The notes below the pieces were generated by a model. It made no database searches. It saw only the letters and a list, made by a program, of their open reading frames with translations, and had not been told where the DNA came from. A DNA stretch of 41,346 nt from assembly GCA_902463725.1 (NCBI GenBank), contig CABQGK010000016.1:1-41346 (forward strand), read 5' to 3'. Made by a program: the position numbers and the translations under genes. The DNA comes from an uncultured Sutterella sp. GTDB lineage: Bacteria > Pseudomonadota > Gammaproteobacteria > Burkholderiales > Burkholderiaceae_F. Below, piece after piece: positions 24,690 through 32,390 of the stretch (positions are counted from its first letter, which is position 1; each line of letters starts with the position of its first letter).

Positions 24690-25790
24690 CTACCAATTGG
24701 AATCAAAGTCATTCATGCTGGTGCTGTTCCACGAGGAGCCCCCTGTGTCCCAACTCGCTGCAAAGGGATCCGTCGCTGACGCCCCGCTATCCCAGCTCGA
24801 ACCAAAGGGATCTGTCGACGAAGCATCGTGATCCCAACTCGAGCTACTCGCTATGTCAACCTGATTGGCAGACCACGCGTCCGACTGAAATGGGTCATTC
24901 TCATCGAGGTACGACAGGTGCTGTGATGACGTCGGGTCAAACGCTGGATCATTGTGATAGATGTTCTCTGGCAGATACGCGTACGCGGGATCCACAATCG
25001 TGTCGGGCTGATTGGGCCAGCTGTTCCACATATTCCCTTGCATATAGGCAAATGCTGGATCGCTCCAGAGGTTGGGCACGGGGATCTCTGCCGGGCCTTC
25101 ATGCTCGAGAGACTGCACCGCGCTGGCCGTTTCGCTCTTCATGCCCGAATAAGCCATGGCTCCTAGCGCAACGCCCGCAGCAACGGCTGCCGCGCTTTCC
25201 ATCGTTGCACGCTCTGGCTCAACAGCAGAGACCCGCATGGCGGCACGCATGTTTTCACGACGCGCAGGGGGTATTCCCTCGCTACGACTTGAATACAGAT
25301 GATCAAACCAAGGCATGGGTGCGTCGCCCTCAGCGTCACCTTGCGAAGATTTCCGCGCCTGCGTCTGCACTGGCATGGCTGGGAGCGCTCGTACGCCAAA
25401 GCGCCTCGGCCCATCAAGCTGGTAGGAGACAAACTGATCCCAATCGCACCAGTCATCTGCTCTCCGAGCCCCCTGTCCACGGCCGCAACTGCCCCATCGA
25501 AAAAGTCGGTCATATTCGGCGCGACTCATGGGACGCGCGTTCTCATCGCGTAGCACCAGCTTTTCGTCTGGCCCAAAGAGGTCAACGTTTGTCCACCAAC
25601 TTGGCCGCTCGCCGAGCCACTCAAGAAATGCAGGGTAGTAGAAGGGATATCGCTCAAAGAGCCCCAAGAAGCGCAAGGGTGCAGTTAAGAGACTTGCCGC
25701 AAGGAAAAAGAGTGCGCAGATCGCAAAACGCCAAACTGACAGTCGATAAAGCGCCGTGTAGCGCTTTGTTCTACGAATGCCGAGGTACAT
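24690..25790 (-). CDS. Unrecognised membrane-anchored protein with acidic Trp/Ser repeats
   Basis: A 366-aa protein starting at the ATG at 25790 (AAAGGTTGGG upstream). Residues about 20-40 form one hydrophobic helix after a basic N-terminus, so it is probably an inner-membrane anchor. A second Ala/Gly-rich weakly hydrophobic stretch (ESAAAVAAGVALGAMAYSG) lies mid-protein. The C-terminal third is low-complexity and acidic: DPAFAYM, DPAYAYL and DPAFDP, then 14-residue units of the form WDxxxSxTDPFxxS. I know no family with this plan. It is divergent from the GIY-YIG pair operon and shares its intergenic region with it, so the two may be functionally linked. A long opposing plus-strand frame is rejected. 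Confidence 0.65.
   Translation of the reverse strand: MYLGIRRTKRYTALYRLSVWRFAICALFFLAASLLTAPLRFLGLFERYPFYYPAFLEWLGERPSWWTNVDLFGPDEKLVLRDENARPMSRAEYDRLFRWGSCGRGQGARRADDWCDWDQFVSYQLDGPRRFGVRALPAMPVQTQARKSSQGDAEGDAPMPWFDHLYSSRSEGIPPARRENMRAAMRVSAVEPERATMESAAAVAAGVALGAMAYSGMKSETASAVQSLEHEGPAEIPVPNLWSDPAFAYMQGNMWNSWPNQPDTIVDPAYAYLPENIYHNDPAFDPTSSQHLSYLDENDPFQSDAWSANQVDIASSSSWDHDASSTDPFGSSWDSGASATDPFAASWDTGGSSWNSTSMNDFDSNW
24748..24857 (-). repeat. 42-bp tandem repeat encoding 14-residue Trp-Asp units
   Basis: Units begin TCCCA(A/G)CTCG at 24748, 24790 and 24832; the third is partial. They share AAAGGGATC(C/T)GTCG. In the minus-strand protein they encode WDSGASATDPFAAS and WDHDASSTDPFGSS. Copies have diverged by point changes that mostly keep W, D, S and DPF. 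Confidence 0.75.
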
Positions 25791-25909
25791 GACCCAACCT
25801 TTATCCAAATCCTAACGATGCCAATTCACGAGTGGCGTGTCAGCTCATGAAGCGGCTCATAACTCGATACGACACGTCATAAACCCATATTAGTTGAAAG
25901 GATAAGACC

Positions 25910-26179
25910 ATGCAACTATCACTTGCTATCTTGACCAGCACTACGCTGAACTTGTTCCTCAACCTCCCTGTCGTTCCGTTCTACGACGGAGACGATCCGC
26001 GGCTCAAGGCGCTCAAGGAGTTTCTTGAGCGCGCGGCGGAACTTGTGATCGAACTCATGAGTCGCTTGGACATGACGCTGCCGCCCGAAATGCTCGCAGA
26101 GTTGCGCCGACTCATTGCGCTTCTCTTTCACCACGACCTCATTACGTTTGCGCAAAACCTCTCCCCGCTCTGGAGCTAA
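25910..26179 (+). CDS. Small helical protein heading the GIY-YIG pair operon
   Basis: An 89-aa protein with GAAAGGATAAG before its ATG. The N-terminal 25 residues are hydrophobic (LSLAILTSTTLNLFLNLPVVPF) but uncharged and not a clean signal peptide. The rest is predicted amphipathic helix (RLKALKEFLERAAELVIELMSRL, then MLAELRRLIALLF). I do not recognise it. It ends three bases before the next gene, so it is co-translated with the two paralogues that follow. It could be a small partner or regulatory subunit; that is inference from position. Confidence 0.7.
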   Translation: MQLSLAILTSTTLNLFLNLPVVPFYDGDDPRLKALKEFLERAAELVIELMSRLDMTLPPEMLAELRRLIALLFHHDLITFAQNLSPLWS

Positions 26180-26182
26180 TCC

Positions 26183-27439
26183 ATGGAAAAACGTGAGGCG
26201 AATCGCATCGCGCATCTCATGGGCTTTGGCGACGTGTGCACACTCAGCCAGAAAACGCGTGCCCCCGCGCGCTTTGCAGCGCTCCTGCCGCCGCCCGCTG
26301 CAAACGCCGAGTCGACGGGAGCCGAAGACTGTAGCGAGCGTCAATTCATTGTGTGGGCAGGGGTTACGCGCGATGCGCGATGGGCCTTTGGACGCGTGGA
26401 AACGAGTCCTCGGGGGCTCGGTCAGCTTGATCAACGAGCACGCGCCGAGGCGCTCGTCTATGTCGCAGCAGAACGCGTCGCGGCTTCGGCGATGCCTGCG
26501 CGGCTCAGTGCTGCCGTGACCGTCGCCTACCGCTATGGGCTCTCCTTTACGAAAGAGGCGGGACTACTCTCGCTTGTGACGCCCGCGCTTACCGCACTCG
26601 CGCCCCCCGCGCGTCTTAAGCGCGGCAATGCGCTTGCCTCCCTGCGCTTTGCGGAGTCTGCCCCACTTGGGTGGAATGCGCTCAAGCGCGCGGCGCTCAG
26701 CACTGAGCTCGATCGGTGGGAAGCGTTTTTGCTGCTGCCTCGTACCGAGACAGTGCTCGAAGCGCTCGCGGACTATGCCCGTGCTGCGCTCGATGAGCCT
26801 GAGAAAACCGTCTTTAGCCACTGGCAAGTGGAGCTCTCGGCAAAAGGGGGGCTTCCCTGGCCGCTTGAAGCTGAGCCCACAGAGAGCGCGTTTCTCTCGG
26901 TCGCAACGCTCTACGCGGGACAGTCCGAGGTGCTCGCGATTGGCTTTTGGCCGCGCGAGACCGCGCTTGACGTGGGCCCCGTCTACTACGCGCAGGTGCG
27001 ACTCTCTTACACCTATCTGCGCGCAAGGTTCGGCGCGCGAGAGGGTGAGCTCATCCCCACGCTTCGCACACTCTTCCCAGGGAAGCGCTTTGAGGCGGCA
27101 CACCGAAATCTACCTGCGGGCACGGCCGCTGCCGATACCGAGCGCGCTCGCGCGAGCCGCAAAACCGAAGCAGCGTTCAACCGTATGGCCGCACGCCTTG
27201 CTGACTCACCGCTTCTCTTTGCGCGAGAGCTCCATGAAGCTGCGGCAAACCTCTCGCTTTCCCAGTACCAATACGTGCGTGCGGTGATGCCGCTTGGGCA
27301 CCTGAAAAGTTTTCTGACGGTAGCAGACCTGCGCATTGCCGCCGCGCTCGAAGCGATGAGCCTTGCGCGCCGACCCATTGGCCGCACGCTCGCTCATAAC
27401 CGGCTTCTTGCCTATGCGCTCGTCGAGCGCCTCGTTTGA
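26183..27439 (+). CDS. Paralogue of the GIY-YIG protein with eroded nuclease motif
   Basis: A 418-aa protein of unknown function, GC-rich. It aligns by eye with the next gene over most of its length: N-terminal helix (HLMGFGDV against EQLGFKNV), a GIY-YIG-like region, then LYAGQSEVLAIGFWPRE...GPVYYAQVRLSYTYL against LYAGNEQILRFFWRPSE...GPSAYYARLRLNTRFL, and the ending LEAMSLARRP...HNRLLAYAL. In the GIY-YIG region the key residues are lost: GLY-YLG becomes VWAG...AFG, the His of GQH becomes Leu (GQL), and the catalytic Glu is replaced (RLSAAV). So it is probably a non-catalytic partner, forming a complex with its active sister. It is 3 bases from the small upstream gene and 18 bases from the downstream one. 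Confidence 0.78.
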   Translation: MEKREANRIAHLMGFGDVCTLSQKTRAPARFAALLPPPAANAESTGAEDCSERQFIVWAGVTRDARWAFGRVETSPRGLGQLDQRARAEALVYVAAERVAASAMPARLSAAVTVAYRYGLSFTKEAGLLSLVTPALTALAPPARLKRGNALASLRFAESAPLGWNALKRAALSTELDRWEAFLLLPRTETVLEALADYARAALDEPEKTVFSHWQVELSAKGGLPWPLEAEPTESAFLSVATLYAGQSEVLAIGFWPRETALDVGPVYYAQVRLSYTYLRARFGAREGELIPTLRTLFPGKRFEAAHRNLPAGTAAADTERARASRKTEAAFNRMAARLADSPLLFARELHEAAANLSLSQYQYVRAVMPLGHLKSFLTVADLRIAAALEAMSLARRPIGRTLAHNRLLAYALVERLV

Positions 27440-27457
27440 AAAGAAGGACTCTGCGCT

Positions 27458-28759
27458 ATGCAAAAACAACGCCTCAAAGCCATGCTCGAGCAGCTCGGCT
27501 TTAAAAACGTCATGAAACTTACGCGCGGCAAAAGTATCCGTGAGTTTCTACTGCGCTGCTACGAGCGTGCCCCGAGCGACGTTCCCTCCTTTCGCGGGCT
27601 CTACGCACTTGTCTCCGCCCAAGGCACGTTCTACTTGGGACAGAGCAAAAATGTGTTGCGCCGCCTCGGTCAGCACCGTGAAACCAAGACGCTGCTCACC
27701 TTTGAGTGGGTCGCGTTTATGCCGCTTGAGACGCTTGACCTCGCCATGAACGAGCGCGCGCTTATTGCGCTTGCTACGCGCTTGGGGTTCCCTCTCTCAA
27801 ACAAACAACAAACTGTACAGGCAGGCGCAGGTGCCGATGCGATAGCGCTTGAGGCGCTCGTCGCGCCCGTTGAGCAATCACGCTTTATCGAGGGTGACGC
27901 ACACGCCAATTGGATCGCGCTCTGGCGCGCGGCGCACCCAGCAGAGCGAGAAGCGTGGCTTAAGTTTCTCACGCTCCCTCACGCAGACAAGCTCCTCATA
28001 TTGGCGCGCGCAGCGGTCGCTGAGCTCATCATTAAGCCGCGCGTGACGCTAGAGCACGCCTGGCAAGCGGAGCTCCCTGGCGGCAGCCGCCGAGACACGC
28101 GCCCCGTGCTCGCGCTCTACGCAGGAAACGAACAGATCCTGCGCTTTTTCTGGCGTCCAAGCGAATCGCATCCGCTGCGCGGCCCCAGCGCTTACTATGC
28201 AAGGTTGCGGCTCAATACGCGGTTTTTGCTTGCGCCCATGAAGCGCGCGGAGCGCTTTCTTGCCACGCTCTCGCGCAACTATCCCGCCTATCAATTTAGC
28301 TTTGTGAGTAACGAGGGGCTCTCGCCCGCAGAGTTTATTGAGCGCCGCGTCAACGAAGCAATGGCACTAGAGAAAGAAGTCGTGCGCGAGTGGCAAAACG
28401 ACGCACCGACGGGCTTTACGGCGCCAAGCGCAGAGAATGCGCTCCCCAAACGCCGAGCGTGTCCCGCGCAGCGCAGCGCGCTGCCCGAGAGCAACGTCCC
28501 CACGCTTGTTGAGCTCGAAACGGCTATCCATGCGGGCGCAGCCATTGCCGCTGAGCCGCGACGGGTGCAAGGCCTAGCGAAAAGCGTGACGCTTGACTCC
28601 TATGTGGAGCTTATCTGTCCGGCGGAAGCACTTCCCGAGGTGCTTGCTGCAGAGTTTCTGAGTAAAGCCGCGCGCCTTGAAGCCATGGCCCTCATGGCGC
28701 AGCGCCCTGCGCTGCTCACGCGTCACAATCGACTCCTTGCCGCCTATCTCTTGGCGTGA
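27458..28759 (+). CDS. GIY-YIG domain protein with conserved unknown C-terminal region
   Basis: A 433-aa protein; GAAGGA precedes the ATG. Residues about 43-118 form a GIY-YIG nuclease-like domain: GLY (47-49), YLG (59-61), Q62-S63, R68/R69, H73, the metal-binding E99 in NERALIALATRLGF, and N115. Every signature residue of the superfamily is present, so DNA cleavage is plausible. Residues 120-433 match no family I know and are shared with the upstream paralogue, including the ending LEAMALMAQRP...HNRLLAAYL. GIY-YIG proteins include homing endonucleases, UvrC, restriction enzymes and structure-specific nucleases; the context here matches none of these. The target and role are unknown. Confidence 0.8.
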   Translation: MQKQRLKAMLEQLGFKNVMKLTRGKSIREFLLRCYERAPSDVPSFRGLYALVSAQGTFYLGQSKNVLRRLGQHRETKTLLTFEWVAFMPLETLDLAMNERALIALATRLGFPLSNKQQTVQAGAGADAIALEALVAPVEQSRFIEGDAHANWIALWRAAHPAEREAWLKFLTLPHADKLLILARAAVAELIIKPRVTLEHAWQAELPGGSRRDTRPVLALYAGNEQILRFFWRPSESHPLRGPSAYYARLRLNTRFLLAPMKRAERFLATLSRNYPAYQFSFVSNEGLSPAEFIERRVNEAMALEKEVVREWQNDAPTGFTAPSAENALPKRRACPAQRSALPESNVPTLVELETAIHAGAAIAAEPRRVQGLAKSVTLDSYVELICPAEALPEVLAAEFLSKAARLEAMALMAQRPALLTRHNRLLAAYLLA

Positions 28760-28786
28760 AGAAGAAAAAACGGCACCGCACACGCA

Positions 28787-28824
28787 TAAAAAATGCCGAC
28801 TGAAGCATTGCGCTTCAACCGGCA
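28787..28824 (-). terminator. Rho-independent terminator of mop
   Basis: Read on the minus strand, TGCCGGTTGAAGC (28824-28812) pairs with GCTTCAGTCGGCA (28806-28794) and is followed by TTTTTTATG. It also lies where the GIY-YIG operon converges on mop. Confidence 0.85.
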
Positions 28825-28846
28825 CACGACCTGTGGCGAGACAAAC

Positions 28847-29056
28847 TTACTCTGTCGCAATCATCACGTTAGAGGCCTTGATCACGGCATAGACCTTGGC
28901 ACCCACCTTGAGGCCAAGCGTCTTCGCTGAAGCCGTAGTGATCGTGGAGACGATCTTTTCACCAGCGGGCGTTTCAACCGTGACTTCGGTAGAAACCGGG
29001 CCTTCGGTCAGATGAACAACTTTGCCTTCGAGGCAGTTACGAGCGGAAATTTTCAT
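28847..29056 (-). CDS. mop: Molbindin, molybdenum-pterin/oxyanion-binding protein
   Basis: A 69-aa single TOBE/Mop domain: MKISARNCLEGKVVHLTEGPVSTEV, TITTASAKTLGLKVGAKVYAVIKASNVMIA. The length equals that of Clostridium molbindins, which assemble as hexamers and store molybdate or tungstate in the cytosol. AAAGGAG precedes the ATG. It is divergent from a class III binding protein/BtuCD-type importer, which hints that the importer carries molybdate or tungstate. Molybdenum would serve oxidoreductases expected in an anaerobic respirer, none of which is in the window. Confidence 0.93.
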   Translation of the reverse strand: MKISARNCLEGKVVHLTEGPVSTEVTVETPAGEKIVSTITTASAKTLGLKVGAKVYAVIKASNVMIATE

Positions 29057-29219
29057 TTTTTCTCCTTTGTCGGTCAGCTCAGGCGGAATTGCCTGATTCG
29101 AAAGAAGTGTACCAATTTCGCAAAATTAGCGTCAAAAAACCTTGCTTCTGAGCAACATTCAGCGCTCCCAGCTCCCACATCCCCAAAAGCCGTGAGGCAG
29201 TTAAGTGTGAATTGTATTA

Positions 29220-29255
29220 TCATAACTTTTCATAAATCTTCATACGTTTGTCATA
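29220..29255 (+). promoter_or_regulatory. Helically phased TCATA repeats in the mop/ABC importer control region
   Basis: TCATA occurs at 29220, 29230, 29240 and 29251, so spacing is 10, 10 and 11 bases, one DNA turn each. It lies within the 335-base AT-rich gap between mop and the importer operon. It could be a cooperative operator or a curved upstream element. It does not match a ModE site and only loosely resembles a Fur box. Confidence 0.45.
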
Positions 29256-29391
29256 GCTTTGACAAAAGTTTGAATCGCTTTGAGGGTGTCGATACCTCTC
29301 AACGCGCTGCGTGGCGCACAAGGCTAAGGCGCAAGGCACCACCTTCACTCACTTCACCCACACTGATCTCACGACCAAGGAGACACCACTC

Positions 29392-30594
29392 ATGACAATT
29401 CGACGCACGCTACTGCGCGCAGCCTTCACGTTTGCGGCGCTTCTGACACTCTCGGGGCCTCTGCCCGTAGCGCACGGGGCATCCGCCGCTCACCAAGAGT
29501 CGACCTATCCGTACACGTTCACGGACCTTGCTGCGCAGCGCGTCACGATTGAGAAAAAGCCCGAGCGCTTTGCGCTCGCCTACTATGTGCCGAACTTTTT
29601 GATGGTCGGAGGCGACGCGGCGCTTGCGCGCGTGGTAGGTCTAAGTAAAGACGGCTGGGGCGCGGTGCGTGTCGGTGAAGAGAAGCTCTTTACGCGCGCC
29701 TACCCAGCACTCAGCGCGCTGCCGAGTATCGGAAGCTACCACGACGATACGCTTGCCACGGAGCGCATCTTGGCGCTCAAGCCCGATGTGCTCATCATTA
29801 GCAAGATGCAATACGCGGCAAATGCTGCGCGGCTCCCCATCTTTGAGCGCGCCGGCATCAAGGTGGTGGCACTGGACTACCACTCGATGCAGCCCGAGCG
29901 TCACCAGGCAAGTACCGAGATTCTCGGGCGGCTTCTTGAGCGCGAGGCAACCGCAGCCGCGCTCAACGCGCGCGCGGCTACGGTGCTCGAGACGATTCGC
30001 AACCGTATTGCAGCGCTCCCCGCCGCAGAGCGCGGGCGTGCTACCTATGTGGAACTTGGAAACCAAGGCGTCGCACACTATGGCAATACCTATAACGGTG
30101 AAATCCTCTGGGGCGGCATCTTGAAGTTTCTTGACGCAGGCAACATTGCTACTGGTATGAAGACGCCGTACGGCGCGGTCACACGAGAATTTGTGCTCGC
30201 TGCGAACCCAAAAACCATCATCATCGCGGGCTCCATTTGGGACAACAAGCACGCAAGCGACCAAATGCGCATGGGCATGACCGTCAGCGAGAGCGAAGCG
30301 CAAGCGCGCCTTGCTGGCTTTGCAGCGCGCCCACTTTGGGAGCGGCTCGATGCGGTGAAGAACGGAGAGCTCTACGCCGTCGATCATGGGAGTCTTCGTA
30401 ACGCCTTTGACTATACGAGCGTGATGTTCCTTGCGAAAGTGCTTTACCCAAAGACCTTTGCCGACTTTGACCCAGCGGGTGAACTTCGTGCGCTCTACGC
30501 ACGGTACTTACCTGCGATCAAGCTCGAAGGGACGTTCTTTTTGAAGCTCAAAGCGCCTACTGCGCATAACGCTGCCGCCGAGCGCGCCCAATGA
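29392..30594 (+). CDS. ABC importer periplasmic binding protein (BtuF/FepB/MolA class)
   Basis: A 400-aa exported binding protein. I start it at the ATG at 29392 (AAGGAG upstream), which opens a signal peptide MTIRRTLLRAAF...VAHGA. The mature part has the class III two-lobed pattern: YTFTDLAAQRVTIEKKPERFAL, then ATERILALKPDVLIIS with a long linker helix, GIKVVALDY, and the second lobe with TIIIAGSIWD. Members bind siderophores, heme, cobalamin or, as in Haemophilus MolA, molybdate/tungstate. The divergent mop gene favours an oxyanion, but nothing in the sequence proves it. The stop overlaps the permease start (ATGA). Confidence 0.9.
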   Translation: MTIRRTLLRAAFTFAALLTLSGPLPVAHGASAAHQESTYPYTFTDLAAQRVTIEKKPERFALAYYVPNFLMVGGDAALARVVGLSKDGWGAVRVGEEKLFTRAYPALSALPSIGSYHDDTLATERILALKPDVLIISKMQYAANAARLPIFERAGIKVVALDYHSMQPERHQASTEILGRLLEREATAAALNARAATVLETIRNRIAALPAAERGRATYVELGNQGVAHYGNTYNGEILWGGILKFLDAGNIATGMKTPYGAVTREFVLAANPKTIIIAGSIWDNKHASDQMRMGMTVSESEAQARLAGFAARPLWERLDAVKNGELYAVDHGSLRNAFDYTSVMFLAKVLYPKTFADFDPAGELRALYARYLPAIKLEGTFFLKLKAPTAHNAAAERAQ

Positions 30595-31619
30595 TCGCAC
30601 GCGACACATTTGAGCGCCTCCGTGCAGGGCGCATCGCCGTGCTCAGCGTACTTTTTTGCGCGCTCGTGACGCTTGCGCTCTGCGACCTCACGACGGGCGC
30701 AAGCGGCTTGAGCGTGGGCGAGGTGCTCGCGGCACTCGCCGCAGGCCACGCGGATACCGCGCTTTCCTCACTGATCGTCTGGTCGATTCGCCTCCCGATG
30801 CTGCTTACGGTCATCACCGTTGGGATGGCCTTGGCACTCGCTGGGCTCTCGATACAAACGCTCACCGGCAATGCACTTGCCTCACCCGCAACACTTGGGA
30901 TTACCTCGGCAGCAAGCTTTGGCGCAGCGCTTGCCATCACGGCGGAAATTGCCGTGGGTCCCGTTTGGCTCGGTAGCGCTCTACTGTCGCTAGTCTTTGC
31001 GCTTTTGGTGAGCGCCCTGATTTGGCTCCTAGGTCACCGCCGTGGCATGCGCCCGAGCTCGCTCATTCTCGCTGGGATCGTGATGAACTTCTTTTTCATG
31101 GCGCTTCGCGAGTACCTCCAGTACCGCGCCTCGCCAGAGGTCGCTCAGCTTATTGCTGGTTGGACCTTTGGAAACTTGGAGCGCAGCGCGTGGCTATCGG
31201 CTGCGGTAGCGGGTGCCGTGTTACTTCTTGCGCTCCTTGCGCTTTTACCCAAATGCTGGGCGCTTACGGCGCTTACCTTGGGCGCGGAGCGTGCGCAGAG
31301 CCTAGGCGTGCCCGTAGCGCGACTGCGCATTGAGCTCTTTCTCTTGAGCGCCGCGCTCGTTGCGGCAAGTGTCGCCTTCATTGGCACCATAGGCTTTGTG
31401 GGACTCGTCGCGCCGCACTGCGCCAAGCTCATGCTCGGGAGCGATCAGCGTTACGTCATGATTGGCTCCGTACTCATGGGCGCGGTGATGATGCTCGCGA
31501 GTACCATCGCCGCAAAACTTCTCTCTAGCGGCGCCATGCTTCCTGTTGGGATTGTCACGAGCTTAATTGGCGTGCCATTTTTGCTCGTACTACTCCTGCG
31601 CGCAGAAGGAGCCCGTTAA
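30591..31619 (+). CDS. ABC importer permease, FecCD/BtuC family
   Basis: A 342-aa integral membrane protein with about ten hydrophobic helices. Family signatures: LRAGRIAVLSVLF at the start, RLPMLLTVITVGMALALAGLSIQTLTGNALASPATLGITSAASFGAA (the RLPR...QxxxrNPLAxPxxLGxxxGA region), ELFLLSAALVAASVAFIGTIGFVGLVAPHCAKLMLG (the coupling-helix region), and GxLTSLIGVPFLL near the end as GIVTSLIGVPFLLVLLL. The dimer forms the pore of the binding-protein-dependent importer. Its start overlaps the binding-protein stop and its stop overlaps the ATPase start, so all three are tightly coupled. Confidence 0.93.
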   Translation: MIARDTFERLRAGRIAVLSVLFCALVTLALCDLTTGASGLSVGEVLAALAAGHADTALSSLIVWSIRLPMLLTVITVGMALALAGLSIQTLTGNALASPATLGITSAASFGAALAITAEIAVGPVWLGSALLSLVFALLVSALIWLLGHRRGMRPSSLILAGIVMNFFFMALREYLQYRASPEVAQLIAGWTFGNLERSAWLSAAVAGAVLLLALLALLPKCWALTALTLGAERAQSLGVPVARLRIELFLLSAALVAASVAFIGTIGFVGLVAPHCAKLMLGSDQRYVMIGSVLMGAVMMLASTIAAKLLSSGAMLPVGIVTSLIGVPFLLVLLLRAEGAR

Positions 31620-32374
31620 TGCTAAAACTCACTCTCGATAACCTCAGCGTTGCGCGGCACGGCACACGTATCCTAAGAGGCATCTCCGCAACGCTCAGCG
31701 CTGGGACACTCACTTCCGTCATCGGGCGTAATGGCTCAGGAAAGACCACGCTTCTGAAAGCCATCGCGGGACTCCTTCCCGCCGAAGGCACTGTGCGTTT
31801 AGAAGACGCTGGTGAATCGCTTACGCAAGCTGCGATCGCCTACGTCCCACAACTCTCTTCCGTCGAGACGCGCCTCACTGTGACGGAGCTCGTGCTGCTA
31901 GGGCTCGTGCGAGAGCTCGGCTGGCGCGTGAGCGACGAAATACGGGCGCGCGTCGCGGATACGCTTGCGATGTTAGGGATCGAGCACCTCGCCACACGCA
32001 CGCTCAATACGTTGAGCGGCGGGCAGAAGCAGCTCGTTTTCATGGCGCAAGCGTTTGTGTCTCGCCCGAGGCTTCTGCTCCTTGATGAGCCTACCAGTGC
32101 GCTCGACCTCAAGCACCAGCTCATCGTTATGAACGCAGCGCGTCGCTATACCGAAGAGACGGGCGCAATCATGATTGCCGTGGTGCATGACCTTTTGCTT
32201 GCTAGCCGCGTGAGCGACCAACTGCTCCTACTTGATGCGGGTGGCGTGCGTGCCACGGGGCCCGTGGCCGAGGTGCTGACACCCACGCTGCTGCAAGCGG
32301 CCTTCGGGGTGAGTGTGAGCGTTGAACCCACTCGTGCAGGGTGCCTCGCAGTCGTTCCACTAGCACCGCTCTGA
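31619..32374 (+). CDS. ABC importer ATP-binding protein
   Basis: A 251-aa ATPase that powers the BtuCD-type importer. Walker A GRNGSGKTT (about 37-45), Q-loop VPQLSS, signature LSGGQKQLV (about 132-140), Walker B LLLLDEPTSALD (about 152-163) and H-loop VVHD. ATG overlaps the permease stop by one base. The last 13 codons (AGCLAVVPLAP) are repeated as a displaced fragment at 38822-38862: the present tail probably came with the inserted block 32350-38837, while the original tail now lies at the far end. Confidence 0.95.
   Translation: MLKLTLDNLSVARHGTRILRGISATLSAGTLTSVIGRNGSGKTTLLKAIAGLLPAEGTVRLEDAGESLTQAAIAYVPQLSSVETRLTVTELVLLGLVRELGWRVSDEIRARVADTLAMLGIEHLATRTLNTLSGGQKQLVFMAQAFVSRPRLLLLDEPTSALDLKHQLIVMNAARRYTEETGAIMIAVVHDLLLASRVSDQLLLLDAGGVRATGPVAEVLTPTLLQAAFGVSVSVEPTRAGCLAVVPLAPL
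32334..32349 (+). repeat. Left copy of 16-bp direct repeat bracketing the dcuC block
   Basis: GTGCAGGGTGCCTCGC, inside the last codons of the ABC ATPase gene. The identical 16 bases recur at 38822-38837. The pattern fits an attachment core used by site-specific insertion at a gene 3' end, although no integrase is present. Confidence 0.7.
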
Positions 32375-32390
32375 CAGATGATTCACTTGG

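Noticed and set aside
24530..25792. Plus-strand open frame of 420 codons opposite the repeat-containing membrane protein
   Set aside because: The product is rich in Ser, Arg, Cys and Pro with no domains, while the minus strand has a ribosome site, a membrane helix, in-frame repeats and a related neighbour.
25910..28759. GIY-YIG operon as a homing endonuclease or UvrC/restriction unit
   Set aside because: No intron, host-gene interruption, UvrC domains or methyltransferase is present, and the paralogous pair with a long shared C-terminal region does not fit those types.
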